NCBI GenBank assembly: GCA_963780815.1
Contig: CAWADG010000008.1
Coordinates: forward strand, 196,386-260,385
DNA: 64,000 nt
Source: VRUE01 sp963780815
GTDB lineage: Bacteria; Actinomycetota; Thermoleophilia; Solirubrobacterales; 70-9
Direction: 5' to 3'
In this document: in pieces, positions 1 through 10,606 of the stretch
How the letters are laid out: each line of letters starts with the position of its first letter
How positions within the stretch are numbered: position 1 is the first letter of the stretch
Translations under genes and position numbers: made by a program
Notes under the pieces: model-generated
Told to the model about the DNA's origin: nothing
The model's database searches: none
What the model saw: only the letters and a program-made list of their open reading frames with translations

Positions 1-208
1 CCTCGCGCAGCGCCCGCTTGACCCGGTTGCGCTCGACCGCACCGCCGACCTTGCGGCTCGCCGAGACGCCGAGTCTGATCTCGGTCTCATCCCCCTCGGC
101 GCGGCGGGGGAAGCTGTAGAGCACGAGGTAGCGGGTGGCGTGAGATGAGCCGTCGCGGTAGACGCGGTCGAACTCGCCGCTGCGCGAGAGGCGGCGTCGC
201 TTCGGCAT
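1..208 (-). CDS. rnpA: Ribonuclease P protein component, C-terminus cut by window edge
   Basis: Protein subunit of RNase P, which helps the catalytic RNA bind and cleave pre-tRNA 5' leaders. Reading the complement from the ATG at 206-208 gives MPKRRRLSRSGEFDRVYRDG, then an RLGVSASRKVGGAVERNR core with the family's conserved basic helix (RNRVKR). Only about 69 residues lie inside the window, against a usual 110-130, because the gene runs off position 1. It begins 2 bp after the stop of rpmH, the classic rpmH-rnpA pair beside dnaA, so co-transcription from upstream of rpmH is likely. Identification is by motif and context. Confidence 0.93.
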   Translation of the reverse strand, partial: MPKRRRLSRSGEFDRVYRDGSSHATRYLVLYSFPRRAEGDETEIRLGVSASRKVGGAVERNRVKRALRE

Positions 209-210
209 CG

Positions 211-345
211 CTAAGGGGTGAGGCGCTTCCGGCCCTTGCGGCGGCGGCGCTTGAGGATCGCCCGACCCCCGCGGGTGCTCATCCGCGCCCGGAACCCGTG
301 GGTCTTCGCCCGCTTGCGCTTCTTCGGCTGATAGGTCCGCTTCAT
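211..345 (-). CDS. rpmH: 50S ribosomal protein L34
   Basis: Large-subunit protein L34. The 44-residue product starts MKRTYQPKKRKRAKTHGFRA and carries the hallmark RxSTRGGRAILKRRRRKGRKRL tail (here MSTRGGRAILKRRRRKGRK), full length for the family. The frame is open further upstream, but the MKRTYQPK start at 343-345 is invariant in L34 and was chosen. It is divergent from dnaA and directly upstream of rnpA. A 68-nt repeat unit (346-413) ends exactly at the ATG, and a 23-codon upstream frame in that unit ends in a TGA overlapping the rpmH ATG, suggesting translational coupling. Confidence 0.98.
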   Translation of the reverse strand: MKRTYQPKKRKRAKTHGFRARMSTRGGRAILKRRRRKGRKRLTP

Positions 346-413
346 CTCAGATTGCTCCCGCGTCGCTTCCTCGCGAAGAGCCAGACTGTCACGCTCGGTC
401 GCTCCGCGCTCAT
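346..413 (-). repeat. Start-codon-abutting 68-nt repeat, copy upstream of rpmH
   Basis: On the minus strand this begins ATGAGCGCGGAGCGA and ends exactly one base before the rpmH ATG. It matches the tandem units at 39878-40013 in length (68 nt) and in blocks ATGAGCGCGGAGCGA, AGCGT, GTCTG, TCTTCGCG and the GA-rich end. It is more diverged than those units. It contains a 23-codon frame from 413 whose TGA (344-342) overlaps the rpmH start as ATGA. Confidence 0.65.
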
Positions 414-522
414 TGGCCGTCGCAGTATACGGACGCGGCCCGAGCGGCCGCCCAAACGATTTCTCGGCATTTGCGAGGCGGCCGAAATCGTGCCCGAGGC
501 TCGCCGCTATGGTCGGCCTCGG

Positions 523-1842
523 GTGCACGATGACGACTACCAGAACGACCTCGACGCGCTCTGGGCGGAGGTCCAGTCACGGCTTCGCGCCTCCGTCCCG
601 GAGTCCACGTTCCGCCTCTGGCTGGAGCCGCTCCGGGTCGTCGGGGCGCGCGGCAGGACCCTCCACCTCGCCGCCCCGGAGGGAATCCGGGCCTGGGTCG
701 AGCGTCGCTACTCGTCGCTGATCCGCGACGGGCTGGCGGGGGCGGGAAGCGAGATCGACGAGGTCAGCTTCGGTGCGGTGGACCAGCAAGCCGAAGGCGG
801 CGAGATCGCCGAGCTCAACCCTCAATACAGCTTTGACCGGTTCGTCATCGGGGAGGGAAACCGCCTCGCCCACGCCGCGGCCCTCGCGGTGGCGGAGGCG
901 CCGTCGGAGGCCTACAACCCGCTCTTCCTCCACGGGCCCCCCGGGCTCGGCAAGACCCACCTCCTGGTCGCGATCGCCAACTACCTCCGGACCCACGCGC
1001 CGGAGCTCGAGGTCCGCTACACGACGGCCGAGCGCTTCACCAACGAGTTCGTCACGGCACTGCGCAGCAGCGGCGCCGAGGGGTTCAAGGAACGCCACCG
1101 CTACCTCGACGTCCTGCTCGTCGACGACGTCCAGTTCCTCGAGGGCAAGCACGCGACGGAGGAGGAGTTCTTCCACACCTTCAATGCCCTGTATGAGGGC
1201 GGCAGCCAGCTGGTCCTCTCCGCCGATCGGCTGCCGAGCGAGCTCTCGACCCTCGCCGAGCGCCTGCGAGACCGCTTCGAGTGGGGCCTGACCGTCGCGG
1301 TCGGCCACCCCGACCTCGCAACCCGCCTGACGGTGCTCCGCCGCCTCGCCCGCGAGGCCGGGCTCGAGGCGGCCAGCCGCGATGCCCTCGCGGAGCTCGC
1401 CGGCAGGATCGACACCAACGTCCGTCGCCTCCGCGGGGCGCTGACCAAGGTCATCGCCCACTCCTCGATCACCGAAGAGCCCCTCAGTCCCGAGCTGGTC
1501 GCCGAGGTCGTCCCGAGGACCAGAAGGGCGGGGCCGACCGATCCCGTGGATCGGATACAGGGCGCCGTCGCCTCCTCGTTCGGCGTCTCGGCCGCCGACC
1601 TGGTCGGCCCCTCGCGCGCCGCGGGCCCCGTCCGCGCCCGCCACGTCGCGATCCTCCTCACCCGCGAGAGCACCGCGCTCTCCCTACCGGAGATCGGCCA
1701 GCGATTCGGCGGACGAGACCACTCGACCGTCCTCAACTCGCTGCGCCGCGCCGAGGCCGCGATCGGCCAGGACGAAGATCTCGAGGCCCGAGTCAACAGC
1801 CTGCGTGAGACGATCCACAACCCTCCCGACCAGCGTCGCTGA
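523..1842 (+). CDS. dnaA: Chromosomal replication initiator protein DnaA
   Basis: AAA+ initiator that binds DnaA boxes and melts oriC. The product has an N-terminal interaction domain (WAEVQSRLRASVPESTFRLW), then the AAA+ core with Walker A GPPGLGKTH near residue 139, Walker B LLVDDVQF near 200, and the C-terminal helix-turn-helix signature GGRDHSTVL near 397-405. The GTG at 523 gives 439 residues, starting VHDDDYQNDLDALWAEVQ, normal for the family. An in-frame GTG at 490 is possible. The frame stays open to 145, but that upstream part lies over rpmH and is Arg/Pro-rich shadow. It is divergent from rpmH-rnpA and followed by dnaN, the standard origin arrangement. Confidence 0.96.
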   Translation: MHDDDYQNDLDALWAEVQSRLRASVPESTFRLWLEPLRVVGARGRTLHLAAPEGIRAWVERRYSSLIRDGLAGAGSEIDEVSFGAVDQQAEGGEIAELNPQYSFDRFVIGEGNRLAHAAALAVAEAPSEAYNPLFLHGPPGLGKTHLLVAIANYLRTHAPELEVRYTTAERFTNEFVTALRSSGAEGFKERHRYLDVLLVDDVQFLEGKHATEEEFFHTFNALYEGGSQLVLSADRLPSELSTLAERLRDRFEWGLTVAVGHPDLATRLTVLRRLAREAGLEAASRDALAELAGRIDTNVRRLRGALTKVIAHSSITEEPLSPELVAEVVPRTRRAGPTDPVDRIQGAVASSFGVSAADLVGPSRAAGPVRARHVAILLTRESTALSLPEIGQRFGGRDHSTVLNSLRRAEAAIGQDEDLEARVNSLRETIHNPPDQRR

Positions 1843-1977
1843 CGGCCGACGCCGCTGTAAGAATCAAGTGCTCCCCACATTCCCGTCCACAACCCGGAAG
1901 CCCCGCCACCGTGGGGAATCACCGCCCCTCTGCCGGTTTCCACAGGCCCTAAATCAACTCGATAGGAAGTTTGTCTC
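1843..1977. other. Candidate oriC between dnaA and dnaN
   Basis: A 135-bp non-coding gap with several degenerate DnaA-box-like words: CCGTCCACA (about 1883-1891, 7 of 9 against actinobacterial TTGTCCACA), GTTTCCACA (about 1936-1944), CTCCCCACA (about 1871-1879), and a GTGGGGAAT word in the opposite orientation near 1911-1919. No strong AT-rich unwinding element is obvious; the TAAATCAACTCGATAGG stretch before dnaN is the most AT-rich part. Position supports oriC, but the boxes are weak and few, so part of the origin could lie elsewhere. Confidence 0.5.
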
Positions 1978-3084
1978 TTGAAGCTGACAACTCAACGTGA
2001 GGAGCTCTCCTCAAAGCTCTCGACCGTGTCCCGGGCGGTCTCGACCCGCGCCGCGACCCAGGCGCTCTCGGGGATCCTGCTGACGACATCGGAGGACTCG
2101 GTCGCGCTCAGCGCGACCGACGGCGAGATCGGCCTCCGGACCGAGCTCGATGCGGTCGTCGAGGGGTCGGGCACCGTCCTCCTCCCCGGCCGGCTGCTGG
2201 CCGATCTCGTCCGCTCGCTCGCCGACGATGAGGTCGAGATCGAGCTGCGCGAGGCCGAGCGCGACGTCGAGATCCGCTGCGGCGGCTCGCGCTTCCACGT
2301 CCGCACCCTTCCGGCCGAGGACTTCCCGAAGGTCCCGACTGCCGACGCCGACCCGCTGACGATTCCGGGCAAGGCGCTGGCCGAGACCGTCGACCTGGTC
2401 GCCCCCGCCGCCTCGCAGGACGACATGCGGCCGGTGCTGACCGGCGTCCTGGTCAGCGCCGCCGGCGAGGAGATGACGATGGTCGCGACGGATTCCTACC
2501 GGCTCGCGGTCAAGCGGACGCCGCTCGAGGGCGGGATCGGGGGCGAGCTCGAGGCGAACATCCCGGCCCGGGCGCTGCGCGAGCTCGGCAGGATCGTCGC
2601 CGCCGACGGGGTCGAGCAGGTGAAGGTCAACCTGCTCCCCAATCAGGCGCTTTTCCGGGCAGGGGCCGTCCTCCTCAACACGAGGCTGATCGACGGCCAA
2701 TTCCCCAACTTTCGACAACTCCTGCCGGAGTCCTACGAGCACGACGTGCGCCTCAACCGGACCGACTTCCTCGACGTCGCCCGCCGGGTGAGCCAGCTCG
2801 CTCAGCGCAACGCGCCGCTGCGGCTCTCGTTCAACGAGGGGGAGCTGAAGATCTCGGCCTCCACCCCGGACGTCGGCGACGCCGAGGAGGCGATCCCGGC
2901 GGCCTTCGACGGCGAGGCGCTCGAGATCGGCTTCAACCCGGACTTCCTCAAGGACGGGATCGAGAGCGTCGAGGGGGACGAGGTGATGCTGCGGCTGATC
3001 TCGCCGCTGCGGCCCGGCCTGCTGCAGCCGGTCGACAACGAGGACTTCCGCTACCTGGTGATGCCGATCCGCCTCAACGTCTGA
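1978..3084 (+). CDS. dnaN: DNA polymerase III beta sliding clamp
   Basis: Ring-shaped processivity clamp for the replicative polymerase and a hub for repair proteins. At 368 residues it matches the usual three-domain clamp length. It starts MKLTTQREELSSKLSTVSRA, contains the domain 2 segment VATDSYRLAVKR, and ends with the typical FRYLVMPIRLN. The start is a TTG preceded by an AGGAAG ribosome-binding site about 8 nt upstream. It follows the putative oriC gap and precedes recF by 13 bp, so dnaN-recF-dciA are probably one transcript. Confidence 0.97.
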   Translation: MKLTTQREELSSKLSTVSRAVSTRAATQALSGILLTTSEDSVALSATDGEIGLRTELDAVVEGSGTVLLPGRLLADLVRSLADDEVEIELREAERDVEIRCGGSRFHVRTLPAEDFPKVPTADADPLTIPGKALAETVDLVAPAASQDDMRPVLTGVLVSAAGEEMTMVATDSYRLAVKRTPLEGGIGGELEANIPARALRELGRIVAADGVEQVKVNLLPNQALFRAGAVLLNTRLIDGQFPNFRQLLPESYEHDVRLNRTDFLDVARRVSQLAQRNAPLRLSFNEGELKISASTPDVGDAEEAIPAAFDGEALEIGFNPDFLKDGIESVEGDEVMLRLISPLRPGLLQPVDNEDFRYLVMPIRLNV

Positions 3085-3097
3085 GAGCGTTGTCCCG

Positions 3098-4189
3098 GTG
3101 CTCGTCACCGTCGTCGAAGCCGATCCCTCGCGGAGCCTGTCCGGCGCACGGGTCGAGCTGGGGCCAGGCGTCAGGAGCCTGATCGGCCCCAACGGCGCCG
3201 GCAAGACGAACCTGCTCGAGGCGCTCTACTTCGCCCTCACCGGGCGCTCGTTCAGGACCTCGGACCGCCGCGACCTGATCCCGTTCGGCGGTGGGTTCGC
3301 CCGGGTGGAGGCGGCGGTCCGCGACGACGATGGCGTCGAGCACCGCCTTCTGGCGTCGATCAGCCGCGCCGAGGGAAGGCGCCACCTCCTCGACGGCAGC
3401 CCCGTCGACGCGGCGACCGCGGCCAGGCACCGACCACCCGTCGCCGTCTTCTCGCCCGACCGGCTCGCCCTCGTTAAGGGCCCCCCGGCCGAGCGTCGGG
3501 CGCACGTCGACCGTTTCGTCGCGGCCCGGTGGCCGTCCCGGGCGGAGCTGCGGGTCCGGTTCGGCCAGGCGCTGGCCCAGCGGAACGCGCTGCTCGCGCG
3601 TTGTCCTGCCGGCGCCGGGGAGCTCGACGTCTGGGACGGGACCTTCGCCGCCGCCGCCGCGTCGCTCGCCGAGGCCCGCGCCGAGGCGATCGAGGATCTC
3701 GCGCCCCGGTTCGCCGCCGCCGCTGCCGAGCTCGGCCTCGAGGGCGAGGCGCGCCTCGAGTACGCGCCGCGGTCTCCCGGCCCGGCCGATGAGGTTCGCG
3801 AGGGACTGCTCGAGCGGCGCGAGGCGGATCTGCGACTCGGGCGCTCCTCCTGGGGCCCGCACCTCGACGAGGTCAAGATCTCGGCCGCCGGCCGCGCCCT
3901 GCGCCGGTTCGGCTCCCAGGGTCAGCAGCGCAGCGCCCTCCTCGCCCTCCTGTTCGCGGAGCGGGCGGCGCTGGCCGAGGCCCGGCGGGTGACGCCCCTG
4001 CTTCTCCTCGACGACGTCATGAGCGAGCTCGACGCAACCCGCCGCGAGCGCCTCGTCGAGCTCCTCTCGGGACCCGGTCAGGTCGTGATCACGGCCGCGA
4101 CCGAGGAGTCGCTGCCGGCGGCGCTGCGCGGCAACGCCACCAGGATGCCGATCCCGGCCGCGACCGAGCACGCCGTCGAGGCGGCGTGA
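3098..4189 (+). CDS. recF: DNA replication and repair protein RecF
   Basis: SMC-like ABC ATPase that loads RecA on gapped DNA with RecO and RecR. The 363-residue product has Walker A LIGPNGAGKTN at about residues 28-38, the ABC signature region SQGQQRSALLALL near 272-284, and Walker B LLLLDDVMSELD near 300-311. The GTG at 3098 gives MLVTVVEADPSRSLSGARVE, aligning with the usual RecF N-terminus. It sits between dnaN and a DUF721 gene as in most actinobacterial origins; the next gene begins 6 bp after its stop. Confidence 0.96.
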   Translation: MLVTVVEADPSRSLSGARVELGPGVRSLIGPNGAGKTNLLEALYFALTGRSFRTSDRRDLIPFGGGFARVEAAVRDDDGVEHRLLASISRAEGRRHLLDGSPVDAATAARHRPPVAVFSPDRLALVKGPPAERRAHVDRFVAARWPSRAELRVRFGQALAQRNALLARCPAGAGELDVWDGTFAAAAASLAEARAEAIEDLAPRFAAAAAELGLEGEARLEYAPRSPGPADEVREGLLERREADLRLGRSSWGPHLDEVKISAAGRALRRFGSQGQQRSALLALLFAERAALAEARRVTPLLLLDDVMSELDATRRERLVELLSGPGQVVITAATEESLPAALRGNATRMPIPAATEHAVEAA

Positions 4190-4195
4190 GCGGGG

Positions 4196-4504
4196 GTGAG
4201 CAGGTTGACCCACCGTCACGCCCCGCGGCCGGCCAGCGAGGCTTTGCGCGCGGCGCTCGAGCGGGCCGCGCCGAAGACGCGCCTGGCGGCGGTCCAGGGG
4301 GTCTGGGCGGCGGCGGTCGGAGAGCGCATCGCCAAGGTCGCGCGACCGGTCTCCGAGCAGGGCGGGACGGTCGTCGTCGGCTGCGCCGACCCGGTCTGGG
4401 CGGAGGAGCTCGACCTGATGCAGGACCGGTTGGTTCGCCGTCTTCGCGAGCGCCTCGGGGAGCAGGCTCCGGAGCGTTTGCGATTCCGTGCGGATCGCGA
4501 CTGA
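4196..4504 (+). CDS. dciA: DUF721 / DciA-family helicase operator
   Basis: A 102-residue DUF721 protein. DciA (DUF721) is the ancestral bacterial factor that helps recruit or load the DnaB helicase, and the actinobacterial member lies between recF and gyrB exactly as here. The core VQGVWAAAVGERIAKVARPV followed by GTVVVGCADPVWAEELDLM and an LRERLGEQ end is the DUF721 pattern. The start is a GTG at 4196 preceded by a GGGG stretch. Family membership is clear; the helicase-loading role is transferred from characterised relatives. Confidence 0.88.
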   Translation: MSRLTHRHAPRPASEALRAALERAAPKTRLAAVQGVWAAAVGERIAKVARPVSEQGGTVVVGCADPVWAEELDLMQDRLVRRLRERLGEQAPERLRFRADRD

Positions 4505-4602
4505 GCTAAGTTACCTTTTTCCGTGTTTTGCAGGGATTTTAGGCGCCGAGCGCGGCCCTTCTGGGTGCCTGAACTGGTATCCTTATGTCAACTTGCATTG
4601 CG

Positions 4603-4646
4603 GCCCCGACCGAGCGCGGCAAGGACGTCGTCTGGTCGGGGCTTTT
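4603..4646 (+). terminator. Terminator-like hairpin in the gyrB leader
   Basis: GCCCCGACC (4603-4611) pairs with GGTCGGGGC (4634-4642) and is followed at once by TTTT. The perfect 9-bp GC stem plus T-run is an intrinsic-terminator shape and lies only about 20 bp before the gyrB start, inside the 161-bp gap after dciA. It may end the dnaN-recF-dciA transcript, with a gyrB promoter too close to see, or act as an attenuator of gyrB. Confidence 0.6.
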
Positions 4647-4665
4647 CTGAATCAGAGAGGATCAA

Positions 4666-7077
<2,412 letters not shown>

Positions 7078-7090
7078 GCGGGAGAGCTAG

Positions 7091-9610
7091 ATGGAGAGCG
7101 GGGGGCTCGAGGCCCTGACCGGCCGCATCGAGGAGCGCGATCTCACCAACGAGATGCGCTCGTCCTACCTCGACTACGCGATGAGCGTGATCGTCGGGCG
7201 GGCGCTGCCGGACGTCCGCGACGGGCTGAAGCCGGTCCACCGCCGGGTCCTGTTCGGCATGCACGACCTCGGCCTGCAGCCGGGCCGGCCCTACCGCAAG
7301 TCGGCGACGATCGTCGGCGAGGTGATGGGGAAATATCACCCGCACGGGGACTCGGCGATCTACGACACCCTGGCCCGGATGGCGCAGGACTTCTCGCTGC
7401 GCTACCCGCTCGTCGACGGCCAGGGGAACTTCGGCTCGATCGACGACGACCCCCCGGCCGCGATGCGCTACACCGAGGCCCGCCTCGCCCGGCTCTCGAC
7501 CGAGCTGCTGCGCGACATCGACTCGGACACGGTCGACTTCAGCCCCAACTTCGACGAACGTCAACAGGAACCCGACGTTCTCCCGGCGCGGTTCCCGAAC
7601 CTCCTGGCCAACGGCGCCTCCGGGATCGCCGTTGGAATGGCAACGAACATCCCGCCGCACAACCTGCGCGAGGTGGTCGGGGCCGTCCGCGCATACGTCG
7701 CGGATCCCGAGATCGGCCTCACCGGGCTGATGGAGCACGTTAAGGGCCCCGACTTCCCGGGCGGCGGCATCATGAGCGCCGAAGGCATCCGCGACGCGTA
7801 CGCATCCGGCCGCGCCTCGGTCCGGATCAGGGCTCGGGCCCACGTCGAGCCGCTCAAAGGCGGCCGCGAGGCGATCATCGTCACCGAGCTCCCGTTCATG
7901 GTCAAGAAGGGCGGCGACGGGGGGCTGGTCACGAAGATCGCCGACCTCGTCCGCGAGAAAAAAATCACCGGGATCTCCGACCTGCGCGACGAGTCCGACC
8001 GTTCCGGCATGCGCCTCGTGATCGAGACGAAGCGTGGCGGCGACCCCCCCGAGGTGGTTCTCAACCAGCTCTACAAACGGACGCCGATGCAGGCGACCTT
8101 CGGCATCAACATGGTCGCCCTCGTCGACGGGGTTCCGCGGACGCTCAGCCTCAAGGAGCTGATCGAGCACTACGTCTCCCACCAGCGCGAGGTGGTGATC
8201 CGCCGCACCCAGTTCGAGCTGCGCCGCGCCGAGGCGCGGGCGCACATCCTCGAGGGCCTGCTCATCGCCCTCGGCAACCTCGACGAGGTGATCGAACTGA
8301 TCCGCGCTTCGAGCGATACCGATCGCGCCCGCGAGGGGCTGATGGACAAGTTCGAGCTGACCGAGCTCCAGGCCCAGGCGATCCTCGACATGCGACTCGC
8401 CCGCCTGACGGCGCTGGAGTCCGACAAAGTCCGCGACGAGCACAAAGACCTGATGGAGAGGATCGGGGAACTGCGGGCGATCCTCGGCGATCCCGCCAAG
8501 GTCGACGCGATTCTCCTGGAAGAGCTCGACGAAGTCGTCGGGAGCTATGGCGACGATCGTCGCACCGAAGTGACCCACTTCGAGGGCGACATGAACATCG
8601 AGGACATGATCGCCGACCAGCAGATGGTGATCTCGATCACCCACTCGGGCTACGCGAAGCGGCTGCCGCTGGCCACCTACCGCCAGCAGAACCGGGGCGG
8701 CCGCGGCGTGATGGGGATGGACCTCAAAGAGGACGACTACATCGAGCACCTGCACATCTGCTCGACCCACGACTTCCTCCTCTTCTTCACCAACCGCGGC
8801 AAGGTTTACCGGCTCAAGGTCTACGAGCTGCCGGAGGGGTCGCGGACCTCGAAAGGCCGGGCCCTGGTCAACGTGCTGCCGCTGCGCGACGGCGAGAAGG
8901 TGACCGCGGTGATCCCGACCCGCGACTTCACCGAGAACAGGTACCTCGTCTTCGCGACCGCAGCGGGGCTGGTCAAGAAAACCGAGTTCACGGCCTACAA
9001 CACCCCGATCCGGGCCGACGGGATCATCGCGATCAAGATCCGCGACAACGACGAGCTCGTGCAAGTCCGCCTCACCTCGGGCGAAGACGACATCCTCCTT
9101 GTCTCCAAGTCCGGGCAGGCGGCGCGCTTCTCGGAGAGGGCGGTGCGGGCGATGGGCCGCGACACCAGCGGCGTCAAAGGGATGAACGTCTCCGCCAAGG
9201 GCAACCGCGTCCTCGCGATGGACGTCGCCCGCGACGACACCGAGCTCTTCGTCGTCACCGAGAACGGCTACGGCAAGCGCACCGCCGTCTCCGAGTACCC
9301 AGTCAAGGGGCGGGGGACGAAAGGGGTCCTGACCGCGAAGCTGACGGAGAAGAAGGGCGGCCTCGCCGGGGCCCTGATCGTCCGCGAGCACCAGGACCTG
9401 CTGTTCATCTCCCAGAACGGGATGGTCCAGCGCACGCGGGCCGGCGGGATCTCGCAGATGGGGCGGCCGACCCAGGGCGTGAAAGTGATGAACATGAAGG
9501 ACGATGACGTCGTCAGCGCCGTCGCCCTGGTCGTCGAGTCCGACGACGCCGCCCCGCTGGACGAGCCGCCGCGGCAGGACGAGCTGGTCGAGCAGGAGCC
9601 CGCGGGCTAA
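7091..9610 (+). CDS. gyrA: DNA gyrase subunit A
   Basis: Breakage-reunion subunit of gyrase. The 839-residue product has the catalytic tyrosine in AAMRYTEARLA (Tyr127) and the quinolone-resistance region GKYHPHGDSAIYDTLARMAQ with the sensitive-type Ser88 and Asp92. The C-terminal beta-pinwheel region begins around residue 500 and has a GyrA-box-like QQNRGGRGVMG near 531-541. The ATG at 7091 lies 13 bp after gyrB. A short acidic tail ends the protein. Its last 4 bp overlap the convergent small secreted gene on the minus strand. Confidence 0.97.
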   Translation: MESGGLEALTGRIEERDLTNEMRSSYLDYAMSVIVGRALPDVRDGLKPVHRRVLFGMHDLGLQPGRPYRKSATIVGEVMGKYHPHGDSAIYDTLARMAQDFSLRYPLVDGQGNFGSIDDDPPAAMRYTEARLARLSTELLRDIDSDTVDFSPNFDERQQEPDVLPARFPNLLANGASGIAVGMATNIPPHNLREVVGAVRAYVADPEIGLTGLMEHVKGPDFPGGGIMSAEGIRDAYASGRASVRIRARAHVEPLKGGREAIIVTELPFMVKKGGDGGLVTKIADLVREKKITGISDLRDESDRSGMRLVIETKRGGDPPEVVLNQLYKRTPMQATFGINMVALVDGVPRTLSLKELIEHYVSHQREVVIRRTQFELRRAEARAHILEGLLIALGNLDEVIELIRASSDTDRAREGLMDKFELTELQAQAILDMRLARLTALESDKVRDEHKDLMERIGELRAILGDPAKVDAILLEELDEVVGSYGDDRRTEVTHFEGDMNIEDMIADQQMVISITHSGYAKRLPLATYRQQNRGGRGVMGMDLKEDDYIEHLHICSTHDFLLFFTNRGKVYRLKVYELPEGSRTSKGRALVNVLPLRDGEKVTAVIPTRDFTENRYLVFATAAGLVKKTEFTAYNTPIRADGIIAIKIRDNDELVQVRLTSGEDDILLVSKSGQAARFSERAVRAMGRDTSGVKGMNVSAKGNRVLAMDVARDDTELFVVTENGYGKRTAVSEYPVKGRGTKGVLTAKLTEKKGGLAGALIVREHQDLLFISQNGMVQRTRAGGISQMGRPTQGVKVMNMKDDDVVSAVALVVESDDAAPLDEPPRQDELVEQEPAG

Positions 9611-10050
9611 ACCGCGCTGCAGGGAGAGGGGACGACCCCGCGATCGGGCTGGCCCGCGATCGGCGAGCCCTCGTCCCAGCGGTATTCGATCCGGGTGAAG
9701 TGGACGCGGCCGTCCTTTGCGCAGCGCGCGGTCCTGAAAAGCCGAATCTCCATCGGCCCGCTGCGGCTGCCGCCGGCAGCGCAGTTCGGGTTGCACGTCT
9801 TCCCGGTTCCGGTCCCCGAGCCCTCCGCCTCCTGGCGACCCCAGCGCTTCCACTTCAGGTGTTCGACAAAGAGGCCTGCGTCGGCGCAGGCAAGGATGAT
9901 CCGGCCCGGCTTGAAGTTGTGGCCGTGGCAGTTTGCGCTGACCACCGTCGGCGGCTTCGCGCCCTCGGCAGGCACCGAGACCGCCACCGCGGCAAGGATC
10001 GCGACGACCGACGCCGGAACCGCCACCCGCTTGGCGAAGGGTCCCATCAT
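9607..10050 (-). CDS. Small secreted protein of unknown function
   Basis: A 147-residue product starting MMGPFAKRVAVPASVVAILA, a typical signal peptide with likely cleavage after about residue 30. The mature part is about 115 residues with six cysteines (NCHGHN, LACAD, TCNPNC, ARCAKD, SPCSAV), suggesting a small disulfide-bonded exported protein; I do not recognise the family. Its start overlaps the stop of the HNH endonuclease gene by 4 bp, so the two are probably translated together. Its 3' end overlaps the convergent gyrA end by 4 bp. The GC-rich coding pattern and signal peptide support it as real. Confidence 0.7.
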   Translation of the reverse strand: MMGPFAKRVAVPASVVAILAAVAVSVPAEGAKPPTVVSANCHGHNFKPGRIILACADAGLFVEHLKWKRWGRQEAEGSGTGTGKTCNPNCAAGGSRSGPMEIRLFRTARCAKDGRVHFTRIEYRWDEGSPIAGQPDRGVVPSPCSAV

Positions 10051-10553
10051 GCGGCCGCGGGTAAGTACTGCTGCCAGGCGGGCGGGATGCTCGGCGACGC
10101 GACCTGGATGAAGACCGTCGGCCCCGGGGCCTTGGGGCGCTTGCGGGGATGCATCTGGATCTCGCGCGGAAGGCGGTTGCCCTTGCGCCGATTGCAGCTG
10201 GCGCAGGCGGCGACGATGTTCTCCCAGACTGATTTGCCGCCGCGGCTGCGAGGAATGACGTGGTCGACGGTGAGGCCCGACTTCCGCGATCCGCAGTACT
10301 GGCAGGTCCAGGCGTCGCGGGCGAGCACAGCGCGGCGCGTGATCTTGCGCCGGTGCGCCTCGCGCGGGACGCGGACGTAGCTGATCAGCCGGATCACGTC
10401 GGGCCTGTCGATCGCCATGTGCTCGGAGTGGATCGCGCCCTCGCGGCGCTCGAGCAGCTCGGCCTTCTCCTTGAGCAGGAGCACGGCGGCGCGGCGCAGT
10501 GTGCAGACGTTGATCGGCTCATACGTTGCGTTCAGAACCAGGACGCGCGCCAT
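10047..10553 (-). CDS. HNH endonuclease domain protein
   Basis: A 168-residue protein starting MARVLVLNATYEPINVCTLR, the widespread actinobacterial HNH family. A zinc-type pair CQYC (residues 84-87) and CASC (117-120) flanks the HNH core TVDHVIPRSRGG (His98 the likely catalytic residue) and NIVAACASCNRRKGN. Members are single-gene chromosomal nucleases of unproven role, thought to act in DNA metabolism rather than as homing enzymes. The frame is open upstream into antisense of the next gene; the MARVLVLNATYEP start was chosen because it is the conserved family N-terminus. The gene is coupled to the small secreted protein downstream. Confidence 0.88.
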   Translation of the reverse strand: MARVLVLNATYEPINVCTLRRAAVLLLKEKAELLERREGAIHSEHMAIDRPDVIRLISYVRVPREAHRRKITRRAVLARDAWTCQYCGSRKSGLTVDHVIPRSRGGKSVWENIVAACASCNRRKGNRLPREIQMHPRKRPKAPGPTVFIQVASPSIPPAWQQYLPAAA

Positions 10554-10606
10554 ATCGCCCGCGAATTCTACGCACGCCCCCTGAGGGACTTGTGAAGAGG
10601 GCGGCC

